DNA of 64,000 nt from NCBI RefSeq assembly GCF_000718025.1, contig NZ_JODS01000033.1, positions 14,352-78,351 of the forward strand, written 5' to 3'. Under the pieces are notes generated by a model, which had not been told where the DNA came from, made no database searches, and saw nothing but the letters and a program-made list of their open reading frames with translations. Position 1 is the stretch's first letter, and every line of letters starts with the position of its first letter. Position numbers and translations under genes: made by a program. Source of the stretch: Kitasatospora purpeofusca. Its GTDB lineage: Bacteria; Actinomycetota; Actinomycetes; Streptomycetales; Streptomycetaceae. Positions 23,306-31,419 of this stretch are shown piece after piece.

Positions 23306-24817
23306 ATGACCGACCACCTCGTGTCCCCCGCGCGCACCGCCACCGCACCGGGACCGCTACCACCACCACTGGCGGCACCGGCACCGTCGGCACCCGCCCC
23401 GCCCCCGCAGCCGTACCAGTACGTCCGGACCCGGCTGGTGGAGCCGGACTGGCGCCGACTGCCCGGCTGGCGCGACGTCACCGAGGCGCAGTGGCGCGAC
23501 GCCCAGTGGCAGCGCTCGCACTGCGTCAAGAACGCCCGCCAGCTCCGGGCCGTCGTCGGCGATCTGCTCACACCCGAGTTCTACGAGCAACTCGCCGCCG
23601 ACCAGGCCGAGTTCGCGACCATGCCGATCCTGCTGCCACCGCAGCTGCTGAACACCATGGCCGCGCACTCCCCCACCACCCCGGCGGCGTTCACCGCCGC
23701 GTTCCTGGCCGACCCGGTGCGCCGCTACATGCTGCCGGTGCTCGCCGACCGGCACCCGCTGTGGCCCAGCCACCCGAAGGCCGAGCGCGACTCGCTGCAC
23801 GAGGCCGAGATGTGGGTGGTCGAGGGCCTCACCCACCGCTACCCCACCAAGGTGCTGGCCGAACTGGTCTCCACCTGCCCGCAGTACTGCGGGCACTGCA
23901 CCCGGATGGACCTGGTCGGCACCTCCACCCCCCAGGTCACCAAGGCCCGGCTGGTGCTGCGGCCGGCCCACCGGCAGGAGCAGATGCTCGACTACCTCAA
24001 GCGCACCCCGACCGTGCGCGACGTGGTGGTCTCCGGCGGCGACCTCGCCAACGTGCCGTGGCCGCAGCTGGAGTCCTTCCTGCTGCGGCTGCTGGAGCTG
24101 GAGTCGGTCCGCGACATCCGGCTCGCCAGCAAGGCGGTGGTCGGCCTGCCGCAGCACTGGCTCCAGCCGCAGGTCCTGGAGGGCGTGCACCGGGTCGCGA
24201 CGGTCGCCGCCCGCCGCGCCGTCAACCTGGCCGTGCACACCCACGCCAACCACGTGCGCTCGGTGACCCCGCTGGTCGCCGAGGCGGCCCGGGCGCTGCT
24301 CGACGCGGGCGTGCGCGACGTGCGCAACCAGGGCGTGCTGATGCGCGGCGTCAACGACACGCCGGAGGACCTGCTGGACCTCTGCTTCGCCCTCCAGGGC
24401 GAGGCGAACATCCTGCCCTACTACTTCTACCTCTGCGACATGATCCCCAACGCCGAGCACTGGCGCACCAGCGTCCACCGGGCCCAGTACCTCCAGGAGG
24501 CGATCATGGGCTACCTGCCCGGCTACGCCACCCCGCGCCTGGTCTGCGACGTGCCGAGGCTCGGCAAGCGCTGGGTGCACCAGGCCGTGGCCTACGACCG
24601 CGAGCGCGGCATCTCGTACTGGACCAAGAACTACCGCACCGCGCTGGAGGCCCGCTCCGGCGGCGCCGTGCCGGCCGGCGACGATCCGCTCGACCGCCGC
24701 CACCCCTACTACGACCCGGTGGACACCCTCCCCGAGTCCGGCCGCCGCTGGTGGACGGAGCGGGCCGCGCGCGCCGCGGCCGCCGCACCCGCCCCGCAGG
24801 AAGGAGCAGCACGGTGA
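23306..24817 (+). CDS. Radical SAM aminomutase, lysine 2,3-aminomutase family
   Basis: The 503-residue protein is a KamA-type enzyme. The 4Fe-4S/SAM motif is TCPQYCGHCTR (Cys191, Cys195, Cys198). VVVSGGDLANVP and HTHANHVRSV are family strands. Asp378 (LCDMIPNAEHWRT) and Asp415 (VCDVPRLGK) align with the two aspartates that bind the side-chain amine of lysine in the clostridial enzyme, and Lys421 with the PLP lysine. It should move the alpha-amino group of a basic amino acid to the beta carbon. The Pro/Ala-rich first 35 residues are an unconserved extension. Its stop overlaps the next GTG. Confidence 0.9.
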   Translation: MTDHLVSPARTATAPGPLPPPLAAPAPSAPAPPPQPYQYVRTRLVEPDWRRLPGWRDVTEAQWRDAQWQRSHCVKNARQLRAVVGDLLTPEFYEQLAADQAEFATMPILLPPQLLNTMAAHSPTTPAAFTAAFLADPVRRYMLPVLADRHPLWPSHPKAERDSLHEAEMWVVEGLTHRYPTKVLAELVSTCPQYCGHCTRMDLVGTSTPQVTKARLVLRPAHRQEQMLDYLKRTPTVRDVVVSGGDLANVPWPQLESFLLRLLELESVRDIRLASKAVVGLPQHWLQPQVLEGVHRVATVAARRAVNLAVHTHANHVRSVTPLVAEAARALLDAGVRDVRNQGVLMRGVNDTPEDLLDLCFALQGEANILPYYFYLCDMIPNAEHWRTSVHRAQYLQEAIMGYLPGYATPRLVCDVPRLGKRWVHQAVAYDRERGISYWTKNYRTALEARSGGAVPAGDDPLDRRHPYYDPVDTLPESGRRWWTERAARAAAAAPAPQEGAAR

Positions 24818-25914
24818 CGACACCCGTCAGCCCACCGAACACCACCCCGCAGTCCACCGGCGGCCCGCTGCGCCGGATGTGCTGGATCTTCCCCGACCGC
24901 GAGTCGACCCGGACCACCGCGATGTGGCGGTACTTCTTCTGGGACCTCTACGAGGAGATCGCCGAGGAGCTGGGCCTCACCTGGTGCCGCCACTCGCCGG
25001 ACGCCGTCACCGTGGACGCCACCGACCCGGCCCACCCGGTGGTGTACGTGGACGAGGAGCCGGTGACCCCGCAGGACACCCTGTTCGTCACCGCGCTGTA
25101 CTCGCTGCCGTACCAGTCGATGGACATCTTCAACCAGTACTCGCTGTACGCGGTGCTGGAGCAGGCCGGGTTCTACCTGCCGTTCCCGCCGTACGTCTCG
25201 CTGATCGGCAACGACAAGGTCGCCACCGTGCTGCACCTGGCCGACTCGCCGGTGCCGCCGATCCCCTCGATCCGGATCGGCACCGGCCGGGACGTCGCCA
25301 AGCACCAGTACGAGGTGGCGCTCGACCGGCTCACCTACCCGGCGATCGTCAAGCCCTCCGGCTGGTGCGGCGGCGGCGGGATCAACCTCGCCCGCGGCCC
25401 GGAGGACATCCGCGGCCTGGCCAGCCTCGCCCAGGGCGGCGACACCACGCTCGTCGCCCAGCCGTACCTGGGCGACGGCACGGTCGACTACCGGGTGTAC
25501 GTGGTGGACGGCGAGCCGTACGCGGTGATGCGGCGGGTGCCGGAGGCCGGCTCGCCGGTGGCCAACGCCAGCCGGGGCGGGACGATGGAGTTCCCGCCGA
25601 TCCCGCCCGAACTCGCCGAGGCCACCGCCTACTTCGCCGAGAAGCTGGCGATCCCGTTCTTCTGCGTGGACTTCCTGTACGACGGCGAGAAGTACTGGTT
25701 CTCCGAGCTGGAGCCGGACGGCGTGATCGCCCCGGACTTCACCGACCCGGACCGCGCGCTCCAGCGGGACATCACCCGGGCCCGGTTCACCGCCTACCGG
25801 GACGCCCACGCCAAGTGGCTCGCCAACGGCGCGCCGTCCGCCCCGTCCAGCCTCTTCTCACCCCTCGCGCACCGCGCCCCGACGACCTCCGCCCCCCGAT
25901 CGGAAACCCGATGA
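24814..25914 (+). CDS. ATP-grasp ligase
   Basis: The 366-residue protein has the ATP-grasp fold, with IGNDKVATVLHL before the fold core, YPAIVKPSGWCGGGGINLAR (ATP-binding lysine and glycine loop), VAQPYLGDGTVDYRVYVVDG and FFCVDFLYDGEKYWFSELEPDG holding metal-binding Asp/Glu. Such enzymes form amide bonds through an acyl phosphate. It probably joins an amino acid to another building block of the product. The GTG start overlaps the aminomutase stop and its own stop overlaps the next ATG, so it is tightly coupled. Confidence 0.85.
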   Translation: MTTPVSPPNTTPQSTGGPLRRMCWIFPDRESTRTTAMWRYFFWDLYEEIAEELGLTWCRHSPDAVTVDATDPAHPVVYVDEEPVTPQDTLFVTALYSLPYQSMDIFNQYSLYAVLEQAGFYLPFPPYVSLIGNDKVATVLHLADSPVPPIPSIRIGTGRDVAKHQYEVALDRLTYPAIVKPSGWCGGGGINLARGPEDIRGLASLAQGGDTTLVAQPYLGDGTVDYRVYVVDGEPYAVMRRVPEAGSPVANASRGGTMEFPPIPPELAEATAYFAEKLAIPFFCVDFLYDGEKYWFSELEPDGVIAPDFTDPDRALQRDITRARFTAYRDAHAKWLANGAPSAPSSLFSPLAHRAPTTSAPRSETR

Positions 25915-27218
25915 CCGACGCGTTTTCCCTGCCGCCGGACGCGGCCGAACCGCGACTGACCGTCGCCGCCGCCACCCTGGAGCGGCTGCGGACGGTACCC
26001 GCGCTCGCCCCGCGCTACGCCGACCGCCCGGCGGCCGTCCGCACCCTGGACGAGCTGGCCGCGCTGCCGCCGCTGCTCAAGGACGACCTGAACACCGCCC
26101 TCGCCCACCTGGAGCCGCGCTCCGGCACGGCCGCCACCTGGCTGTTCCAGAGCGGCGGCTCCACCGGCGCGCCCAAGGTGGGTTACGCGCCGACCGGCTT
26201 CTACATGGCCAAGGTGCACGAACACTGGCCGGTGCTCGACCGCGAGGACGTGTTCGCCAACGCCTGGGGCGCCGGCCGGATGTGGGGCGCGCACTTCCTG
26301 GCCGCCGCGCTGGCCGACCGGGCCGGCTGCCGGGTGATCGCGCTCGGCTCGATCACCCGCGAGGAGTACCCGGACTGGCTGGGCTTCCTCGCCGACCGCG
26401 GGGTGACGGCGATCGGCGGCACCCCGAGCGTGCTGCGGCTCTGGTTCGCGCACGCCCGCGCGGCCGGGCTGAAGCTGCCCTCGCTACGCAAGGTGCTGTG
26501 GCTGGGCGAGGCCTGGCAGCCGCAGCTGGAGGAGGACCTCGCGGTGGTCGCGCCCGGGGCCCGCCGCTGGGGCATGTTCGGCTCCACCGAGACCTGGGTG
26601 GTCGGCACCAACACGCCCGACTGCCCGGCCGACACCTTCCACCCGCTGCCCACCCAGCTGGTGCACGCCGGTGCGGACGGGCTGCTGGACTTCACCACCC
26701 TCGACCCCGAGATGCTCAACCCGGTGCTGCGCTACCGCACCGGTGACGCGGGCGAGTTGACCACCTGCCCGTGCGGCCGGCCGGGCGCCGCGATGCGGGT
26801 GCTGGGGCGGCGGGACAACGTCGTCCAGGTGCGCGGCCTCGGTCTGCACGTGGACGAGCTGGTCGCCCGGGCCGAGCGGGAGCCGGGGGTCTCCCGGGCG
26901 CAGGTGGTGGTCACCGAGGACGGCGGCCGGGCCACCGGGGTGGAGGTGCTGCTGCTGGCCGACTCGGCCGCCGGGGTGGACGCGGCCGCGCTGCGGGCCG
27001 AGCTGCTGGCCGGGACGTTCACCCTCAGCACCGCGTTCCAGCACGACCCCGAGCACGTCACCGTCCGGGTCGTCGACGCGCTGGTCAGCAACGACCGCAC
27101 CGGCAAGACGGCCTCCCTGGTGGTCCGCGCCGCCGAGAACGCCGAGTCCGCGGATGCCGCCGGGACCACCGGGGCCCCCGAAGCCGCCCCCGCCACTGCC
27201 ACCGGGGAGGCCTCGTGA
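25911..27218 (+). CDS. PaaK-like adenylate-forming enzyme 1
   Basis: The 435-residue protein resembles phenylacetate-CoA ligase-type adenylating enzymes: WLFQSGGSTGAPKVGYAPTG (phosphate loop), MFGSTETW, RYRTGDAGEL, CPCGRPGAA and RDNVVQVRGLGLHVDELVA. It is much shorter than ANL ligases, as this family usually is. It activates an aryl or small acyl carboxylate; the acceptor could be CoA, carrier or amine. The C-terminal 30 residues are Ala/Thr-rich. ATGA overlap upstream and GTGA overlap downstream place it in the middle of the operon. Confidence 0.8.
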   Translation: MTDAFSLPPDAAEPRLTVAAATLERLRTVPALAPRYADRPAAVRTLDELAALPPLLKDDLNTALAHLEPRSGTAATWLFQSGGSTGAPKVGYAPTGFYMAKVHEHWPVLDREDVFANAWGAGRMWGAHFLAAALADRAGCRVIALGSITREEYPDWLGFLADRGVTAIGGTPSVLRLWFAHARAAGLKLPSLRKVLWLGEAWQPQLEEDLAVVAPGARRWGMFGSTETWVVGTNTPDCPADTFHPLPTQLVHAGADGLLDFTTLDPEMLNPVLRYRTGDAGELTTCPCGRPGAAMRVLGRRDNVVQVRGLGLHVDELVARAEREPGVSRAQVVVTEDGGRATGVEVLLLADSAAGVDAAALRAELLAGTFTLSTAFQHDPEHVTVRVVDALVSNDRTGKTASLVVRAAENAESADAAGTTGAPEAAPATATGEAS

Positions 27219-28510
27219 AGCTGCGAAAGCCGCAGGACCTCGGGCGCGGCTTCAACCTGTTCTGGGCCGGCCAGACCGTCAGCGTGGTCGGCGACCGGAT
27301 CACCGTGTTCGTCGTCCCCACCCTGATGATCTTCGTCCTGCACGCCTCCGCCCTCCAGGTCGGCGTGGTGGCGATGGCCCAGTACCTCGGCATCCCGCTG
27401 CTGGGCCCGATCGCCGGCGTGCTGGTGGACCGCTGGGACAAGCGCCGCACCATGCTGGTCTGCGACCTGCTCCGGCTGGCCGCCGTCCTGGTGATCCCGC
27501 TCGCGTACTGGCTGGACTTCCTCTCCACCCCGCTGCTGTTCGGCTGCGTGGCCGTGATCAGCGGCGCCACCATCTTCTTCAACGTCGGGTACCTGATCGC
27601 CGTCCCCGCGGTGGTCCCCGAGGACAGGATGGTGCCCGCCTACTCCCGGCTGGAGGGCAGCAACTCGGTCGCCGAGGTGGCCGGGCCCTCGATCGCCGCC
27701 GGGCTCTACAGCGCGCTCGGCGTGGGCGCCCTGGTGGTGGACGCCGCCAGCTACCTGATCTCCGCCACCTGCTTCCGCTACATGCAGCCCTGGGGCGAGC
27801 GCACGGTCGTCGAGGGCACCGTCTGGGAGCGGCTGACGGCCGGCTTCCGGATGAACTGGGCCGATCCGGTGCTGCGCCGGGTGGTGCTGGCCGCGGTCAC
27901 GCTCAACTCCGGCGGGCCGGTCTTCGTCACGGTACTGCCCGTGCTCGCCTACCGGGGCCTGGACGTCTCGGTCGGCCAGTTCGGCGCCGCCATGTCGGTC
28001 GGCGCCGTCGGCGCGCTCACCGGCGCCGTGGTCGCCCCCGGGATCAGCCGGCGGCTGGGCCTGGGCCGCACCCTGGCCTGGTCGCTGCTGCTGCACTGCC
28101 TGGTCGGGCTGGGCGTGCTGGCCGCGCCCGCGCTGCCCGCCGTCCTGGTGATCGCGGTGACCATGGGCTGCTACGGCTTCTTCATGTCCTGCATCAACGT
28201 GTGCAGCGCGCCCACCCGGCAGTCCCGGATGTCCGCCGAGCACCAGGGCGTGATGCACGCGGCGTTCCGCACCGTCACCTGGGGCGTGATCCCGCTCGCC
28301 GCGCTGGTCGGCGGCGTCGCCGTGTCCGCGCTCACCGATCCGCTGGGGATCCTGGACGCGGCGCGCTGGGTGATGGCCGGCGGCACCCTGCTGGCGGCCT
28401 GCTCCTTCCTGCCCGCCCTCGGCATCCAGTCCCGGCTGGACGCCGCCGCCCGCCAGGTGCAGCCGCAGGCGGCGGACGCCGAGCCCGAGCTGACGGAGAG
28501 CGCGCCGTGA
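27215..28510 (+). CDS. MFS exporter, EntS/MFS_3 type
   Basis: The 431-residue protein has about 12 membrane helices. FNLFWAGQTVSVVGDRITVF at the N-terminus and the loop VDRWDKRRTMLVCDLLR between helices 2 and 3 are characteristic of the enterobactin-exporter-like branch of MFS. It most likely exports the product of this cluster and may give self-protection. GTGA overlaps link it to the genes on both sides. Confidence 0.88.
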   Translation: MKLRKPQDLGRGFNLFWAGQTVSVVGDRITVFVVPTLMIFVLHASALQVGVVAMAQYLGIPLLGPIAGVLVDRWDKRRTMLVCDLLRLAAVLVIPLAYWLDFLSTPLLFGCVAVISGATIFFNVGYLIAVPAVVPEDRMVPAYSRLEGSNSVAEVAGPSIAAGLYSALGVGALVVDAASYLISATCFRYMQPWGERTVVEGTVWERLTAGFRMNWADPVLRRVVLAAVTLNSGGPVFVTVLPVLAYRGLDVSVGQFGAAMSVGAVGALTGAVVAPGISRRLGLGRTLAWSLLLHCLVGLGVLAAPALPAVLVIAVTMGCYGFFMSCINVCSAPTRQSRMSAEHQGVMHAAFRTVTWGVIPLAALVGGVAVSALTDPLGILDAARWVMAGGTLLAACSFLPALGIQSRLDAAARQVQPQAADAEPELTESAP

Positions 28511-29421
28511 GCGCCACCGGCGCCGTCCGGGACGGCCGGGACGACGGCGCAGCCGCACCGACGGGCGAGGTCCTGCTCGTCACCGGCTGCTCCTCCGGCA
28601 TCGGCCTGGCCACCGCCGTGGCCGCCGCCCGGGCCGGGTTCACCACCGTGGCCACCCTGCGCGACCCGGACCGCGCCGACGACCTGCGGAAGGCCGCCGA
28701 GGAGGCCGGGGTCGAGCTGGACGTGCGCCGGCTCGACGTCACCGACGCCGCCTCCGTCGCCGCCTGCGTCGACGGCGTGGCCGCCGCCCACGGACGGCTG
28801 GACGCAGTGGTCAACAACGCGGGGGTCTCCAACTTCGACCCCACGCTGGAGATGTCCACCGACGCCGCGCTGCGGGCCAATCTGGAGGTGAACTTCTTCG
28901 GCGTGATCGCCGTCAGCCGCGCCGCGCTGCCGCTGCTGCGCGCCTCCGGCGGCCGGCTGGTCACCATCGGCAGTGTGCACGGCGTGGTCGGCCAGCCGTT
29001 CAACGAGGCGTACTGCGCCGCCAAGGCCGCCGTCGAGGGGTTCATGGAGAGCCTCGCCCCGGTGGCCGGCGCGCACGGCGTGCGGGTCTCCGTGGTCGTC
29101 CCCGGCTTCGTGCCGGACACCCGGTTCGGGATCTTCCCCGACATCGACCGCCGCACCATCGGGGCGGCCTCCGGGCCCTACGCGCCGACCTTCGAGGACT
29201 ACCTCGGCTGGGTCGGCGGCCAGGGCTGGGAGGCCGCCGGACAGCCGGCCCGGGAGGTGGCCGAGGTCGTGGTGCGCACGCTGCGCGCCGAGCGACCCGC
29301 CTTCCGGGTGCCCACCAACGCCTGGGCCGCCGACTACCTGGCGCAGAAGCTCGCCGACCCGGACGGCTCGGCCGTCCAGACCCTCGCCCGCACCTGGATC
29401 GGCCGCCCCGACCCCCACTGA
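28507..29421 (+). CDS. Short-chain dehydrogenase/reductase
   Basis: The 304-residue classical SDR has the cofactor motif TGCSSGIGLATA, NNAG in VVNNAGVSNFDP, the active Ser in VTIGSVHG and the YCAAK catalytic pair. The residue after the second strand (TLRDPDRADDL) includes an Arg at the position that favours NADP(H). It should interconvert an alcohol and a carbonyl on a pathway intermediate, possibly the carbonyl left by amine oxidation. The C-terminal 70 residues are longer than usual. Confidence 0.85.
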   Translation: MSATGAVRDGRDDGAAAPTGEVLLVTGCSSGIGLATAVAAARAGFTTVATLRDPDRADDLRKAAEEAGVELDVRRLDVTDAASVAACVDGVAAAHGRLDAVVNNAGVSNFDPTLEMSTDAALRANLEVNFFGVIAVSRAALPLLRASGGRLVTIGSVHGVVGQPFNEAYCAAKAAVEGFMESLAPVAGAHGVRVSVVVPGFVPDTRFGIFPDIDRRTIGAASGPYAPTFEDYLGWVGGQGWEAAGQPAREVAEVVVRTLRAERPAFRVPTNAWAADYLAQKLADPDGSAVQTLARTWIGRPDPH

Positions 29422-29442
29422 TCGATTGTCAGGAGCCCTACC

Positions 29443-30696
29443 GTGCCCGCCAAACCCCTGCCCGAACTGATCGACTTCGCCCGCCGCAACTCCCCCTTCT
29501 ACGCCGAGCTCTACCGGGACCTGCCGGAGCGCGTCGAACACCTCTCGCAGCTCCCGCTGATCGAGCAGACCGCGTTCTGGGCCGCCAACTCCTGGCCGGA
29601 CAACCGCCTGCTGACCGGGCCGCTGCTCGACGGCGGCGTCTACAAGACCGGCGGCACCACCGGCGTGCCCAAGTTCTCCCCCTGGTCGCGCACCGAGCAC
29701 GCCGACTCGGTCACCGCCTTCGGCGCGGGCCTGGTCCAGGCCGGCCTCAAGCCCGGGCACCGGGTCGCCAACCTGTTCTGGGCCGGCGAGCTGTACGGCG
29801 GCTTCCTCTACATCGAGAACGCCCTGCACCACGCCCCGGTGGACAACGTCCGGCTGCCGGTCGGCGCCGCGCCCGACGCGTACATCGCCGGGCTGATCGA
29901 GGACTTCGGCGTGGACGTGCTGGCCGGCGAGCCGATGAAGCTCAGCTCCGTCGCCGAGCACCTGGTCAAGCACGGGCAGGTGGCCGAGCGGATCGAACTC
30001 CTGCTGTTCGGCGGGGACCTGCTCTTCGCCGACCTGCGGCCGATCCTCTCCCGCGCGTTCCCCAACGCGGCCGTCGCCTCGATCGGCTACGCCTCGGTGG
30101 ACGCCGGCCTGGTCGGCGCGCCGGTGCCCGGCGACGACGTCCGGGTGCACGAGGCCTTCCCGAACCGCACGGTGGTGGAGCTGGTCGACGACGTGACGGG
30201 CGAGCCGATCACCGAACTCGGCGTGCCCGGGCGGGTGGTGGTCACCAACCTGTTCCGCACCCTGATGCCGATCCTGCGCTACCCGACCGGTGACCGGGCC
30301 GAGTGGGTCGACCTGGAGCGCGGCCGGTTCCGGCTGGTCGGACGGTCGGTCGAGGGCGCCCGGGTGGGCACCGTGGCGATGCCGACCGAGGAGATCCGCG
30401 CCGTCCTGCTCGCCCACGACCCGGACCAGGTGATCTCCGGGATGCAGATGGTGCAGCGCCGCTGGGACGGCAAGGACGGGCTGGTCCTGCGGCTCGGGTA
30501 CACCGAGGAGCCGCCGGCCGGTCTGGCCGAGCGGCTGGTCGAGGCGGTGTACCGGGCCCGGCCGCTCTACCCGGACGACGTGGCGGCCGGGGTGATCCAC
30601 GACCTGGAGGTGGAGTGGGTGCCCCGCGCCGAGCTGGTCACCAACCCGCGCACCGGCAAGCTCCAGCAGGTGGTGGACGAGCGCCCGCCGGCGTGA
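29443..30696 (+). CDS. PaaK-like adenylate-forming enzyme 2
   Basis: The 417-residue protein is a second PaaK-like enzyme, only distantly similar to the one at 25911. Signature elements are LIDFARRNSPFYAELYRDLP at the N-terminus, VYKTGGTTGVPKFSPWSR (phosphate loop), ILRYPTGDRAEWVD and NPRTGKLQQV near the end. The family activates carboxylates for transfer to CoA or amines. GTG 29443 has AGGAG ten bases upstream. It is the last plus-strand gene of the cluster, followed by the terminator at 30706. Confidence 0.8.
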   Translation: MPAKPLPELIDFARRNSPFYAELYRDLPERVEHLSQLPLIEQTAFWAANSWPDNRLLTGPLLDGGVYKTGGTTGVPKFSPWSRTEHADSVTAFGAGLVQAGLKPGHRVANLFWAGELYGGFLYIENALHHAPVDNVRLPVGAAPDAYIAGLIEDFGVDVLAGEPMKLSSVAEHLVKHGQVAERIELLLFGGDLLFADLRPILSRAFPNAAVASIGYASVDAGLVGAPVPGDDVRVHEAFPNRTVVELVDDVTGEPITELGVPGRVVVTNLFRTLMPILRYPTGDRAEWVDLERGRFRLVGRSVEGARVGTVAMPTEEIRAVLLAHDPDQVISGMQMVQRRWDGKDGLVLRLGYTEEPPAGLAERLVEAVYRARPLYPDDVAAGVIHDLEVEWVPRAELVTNPRTGKLQQVVDERPPA

Positions 30697-30705
30697 CGCG
30701 CCCGT

Positions 30706-30735
30706 GGGCCGGGGGGAATCCGCTCCCCCCGGCCC
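30706..30735. terminator. Bidirectional terminator of the cluster
   Basis: GGGCCGGGGGG pairs with CCCCCCGGCCC around AATCCGCT. It lies between the convergent PaaK-like and thioesterase genes. Confidence 0.75.
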
Positions 30736-30753
30736 GCCTTCGGGCTCAGGTGC

Positions 30754-31281
30754 TCAGGCCGTGTGCGGCTGTCCGGCCAGCATCACGCTCTGGCCCCGGA
30801 ATTCCGCGATCACCTTTTCGGCCGCATTCCGCACCGTCACGTCGTAAATGCCGGTGCGCCCGGAACGCGTGCGTTCCACCGCCTCCGCCACCAGTTCGTC
30901 CCCGACCGCCGCCGGCGCCAGGAAAGTCACCTGCGCGGCCTGCGCCACCGTCACCGGGCCGTAGCTGTTGCAGGCGTAGGAGAACGCCGCGTCGGCGAGC
31001 AGGAACAGGTAGCCGCCGTGCGCGATGCCGTGCCCGTTCACCATCGCCGGGGCCACCGTCATCCGCATCGACGCCCGCCCGGTGGACACCTCGTCGAGCG
31101 TGATCCCGAGGCCCTGGCAGGTCAGGTCGCGCTCGTACAGCGCGGCCATCCGGGAATTGGGCACCCCGCCCGCCGCCGCCCCGCCGGAAGCCGCGGACCC
31201 GGCCGGATCCACCGAACCGGCCGAACCCGTCGAATCCGCCGAACCGGCCGAATCCTCGACAGCCACGGTGTCCACGCTCAT
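30754..31281 (-). CDS. PaaI-like hotdog thioesterase
   Basis: The 175-residue protein has the PaaI signature: VNGHGIAHGGYLFLLADAAF with catalytic residues in the HGG region and SYACNSYG after it, then AVGDELVAEAVERTRSGRTG and YDVTVRNAAEKVIAEFRG. PaaI hydrolyses aryl-acyl-CoA thioesters, typically as a rescue enzyme for a CoA ligase. With two PaaK-like enzymes beside it, editing of mis-activated acyl-CoA is the natural role. The first ~40 residues after MSVDTVAVED are a Ser/Gly/Ala repeat absent from the family and encoded by repetitive CCGAACCGG-type DNA. ATG 31281 is the preferred start. Confidence 0.85.
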   Translation of the reverse strand: MSVDTVAVEDSAGSADSTGSAGSVDPAGSAASGGAAAGGVPNSRMAALYERDLTCQGLGITLDEVSTGRASMRMTVAPAMVNGHGIAHGGYLFLLADAAFSYACNSYGPVTVAQAAQVTFLAPAAVGDELVAEAVERTRSGRTGIYDVTVRNAAEKVIAEFRGQSVMLAGQPHTA

Positions 31282-31419
31282 GACGCCCTGCTTTCCCCGG
31301 TAACAGCCCGAAACGGTCGGTCGGTGTGCCGTGCGTGCGTATTGCACCCGCATTACACCGAGGCCCGCGACGGGCTGTCAACGGTCTCCCGACGGGAACG
31401 GAAAGTCCGTCAGGAGAAC

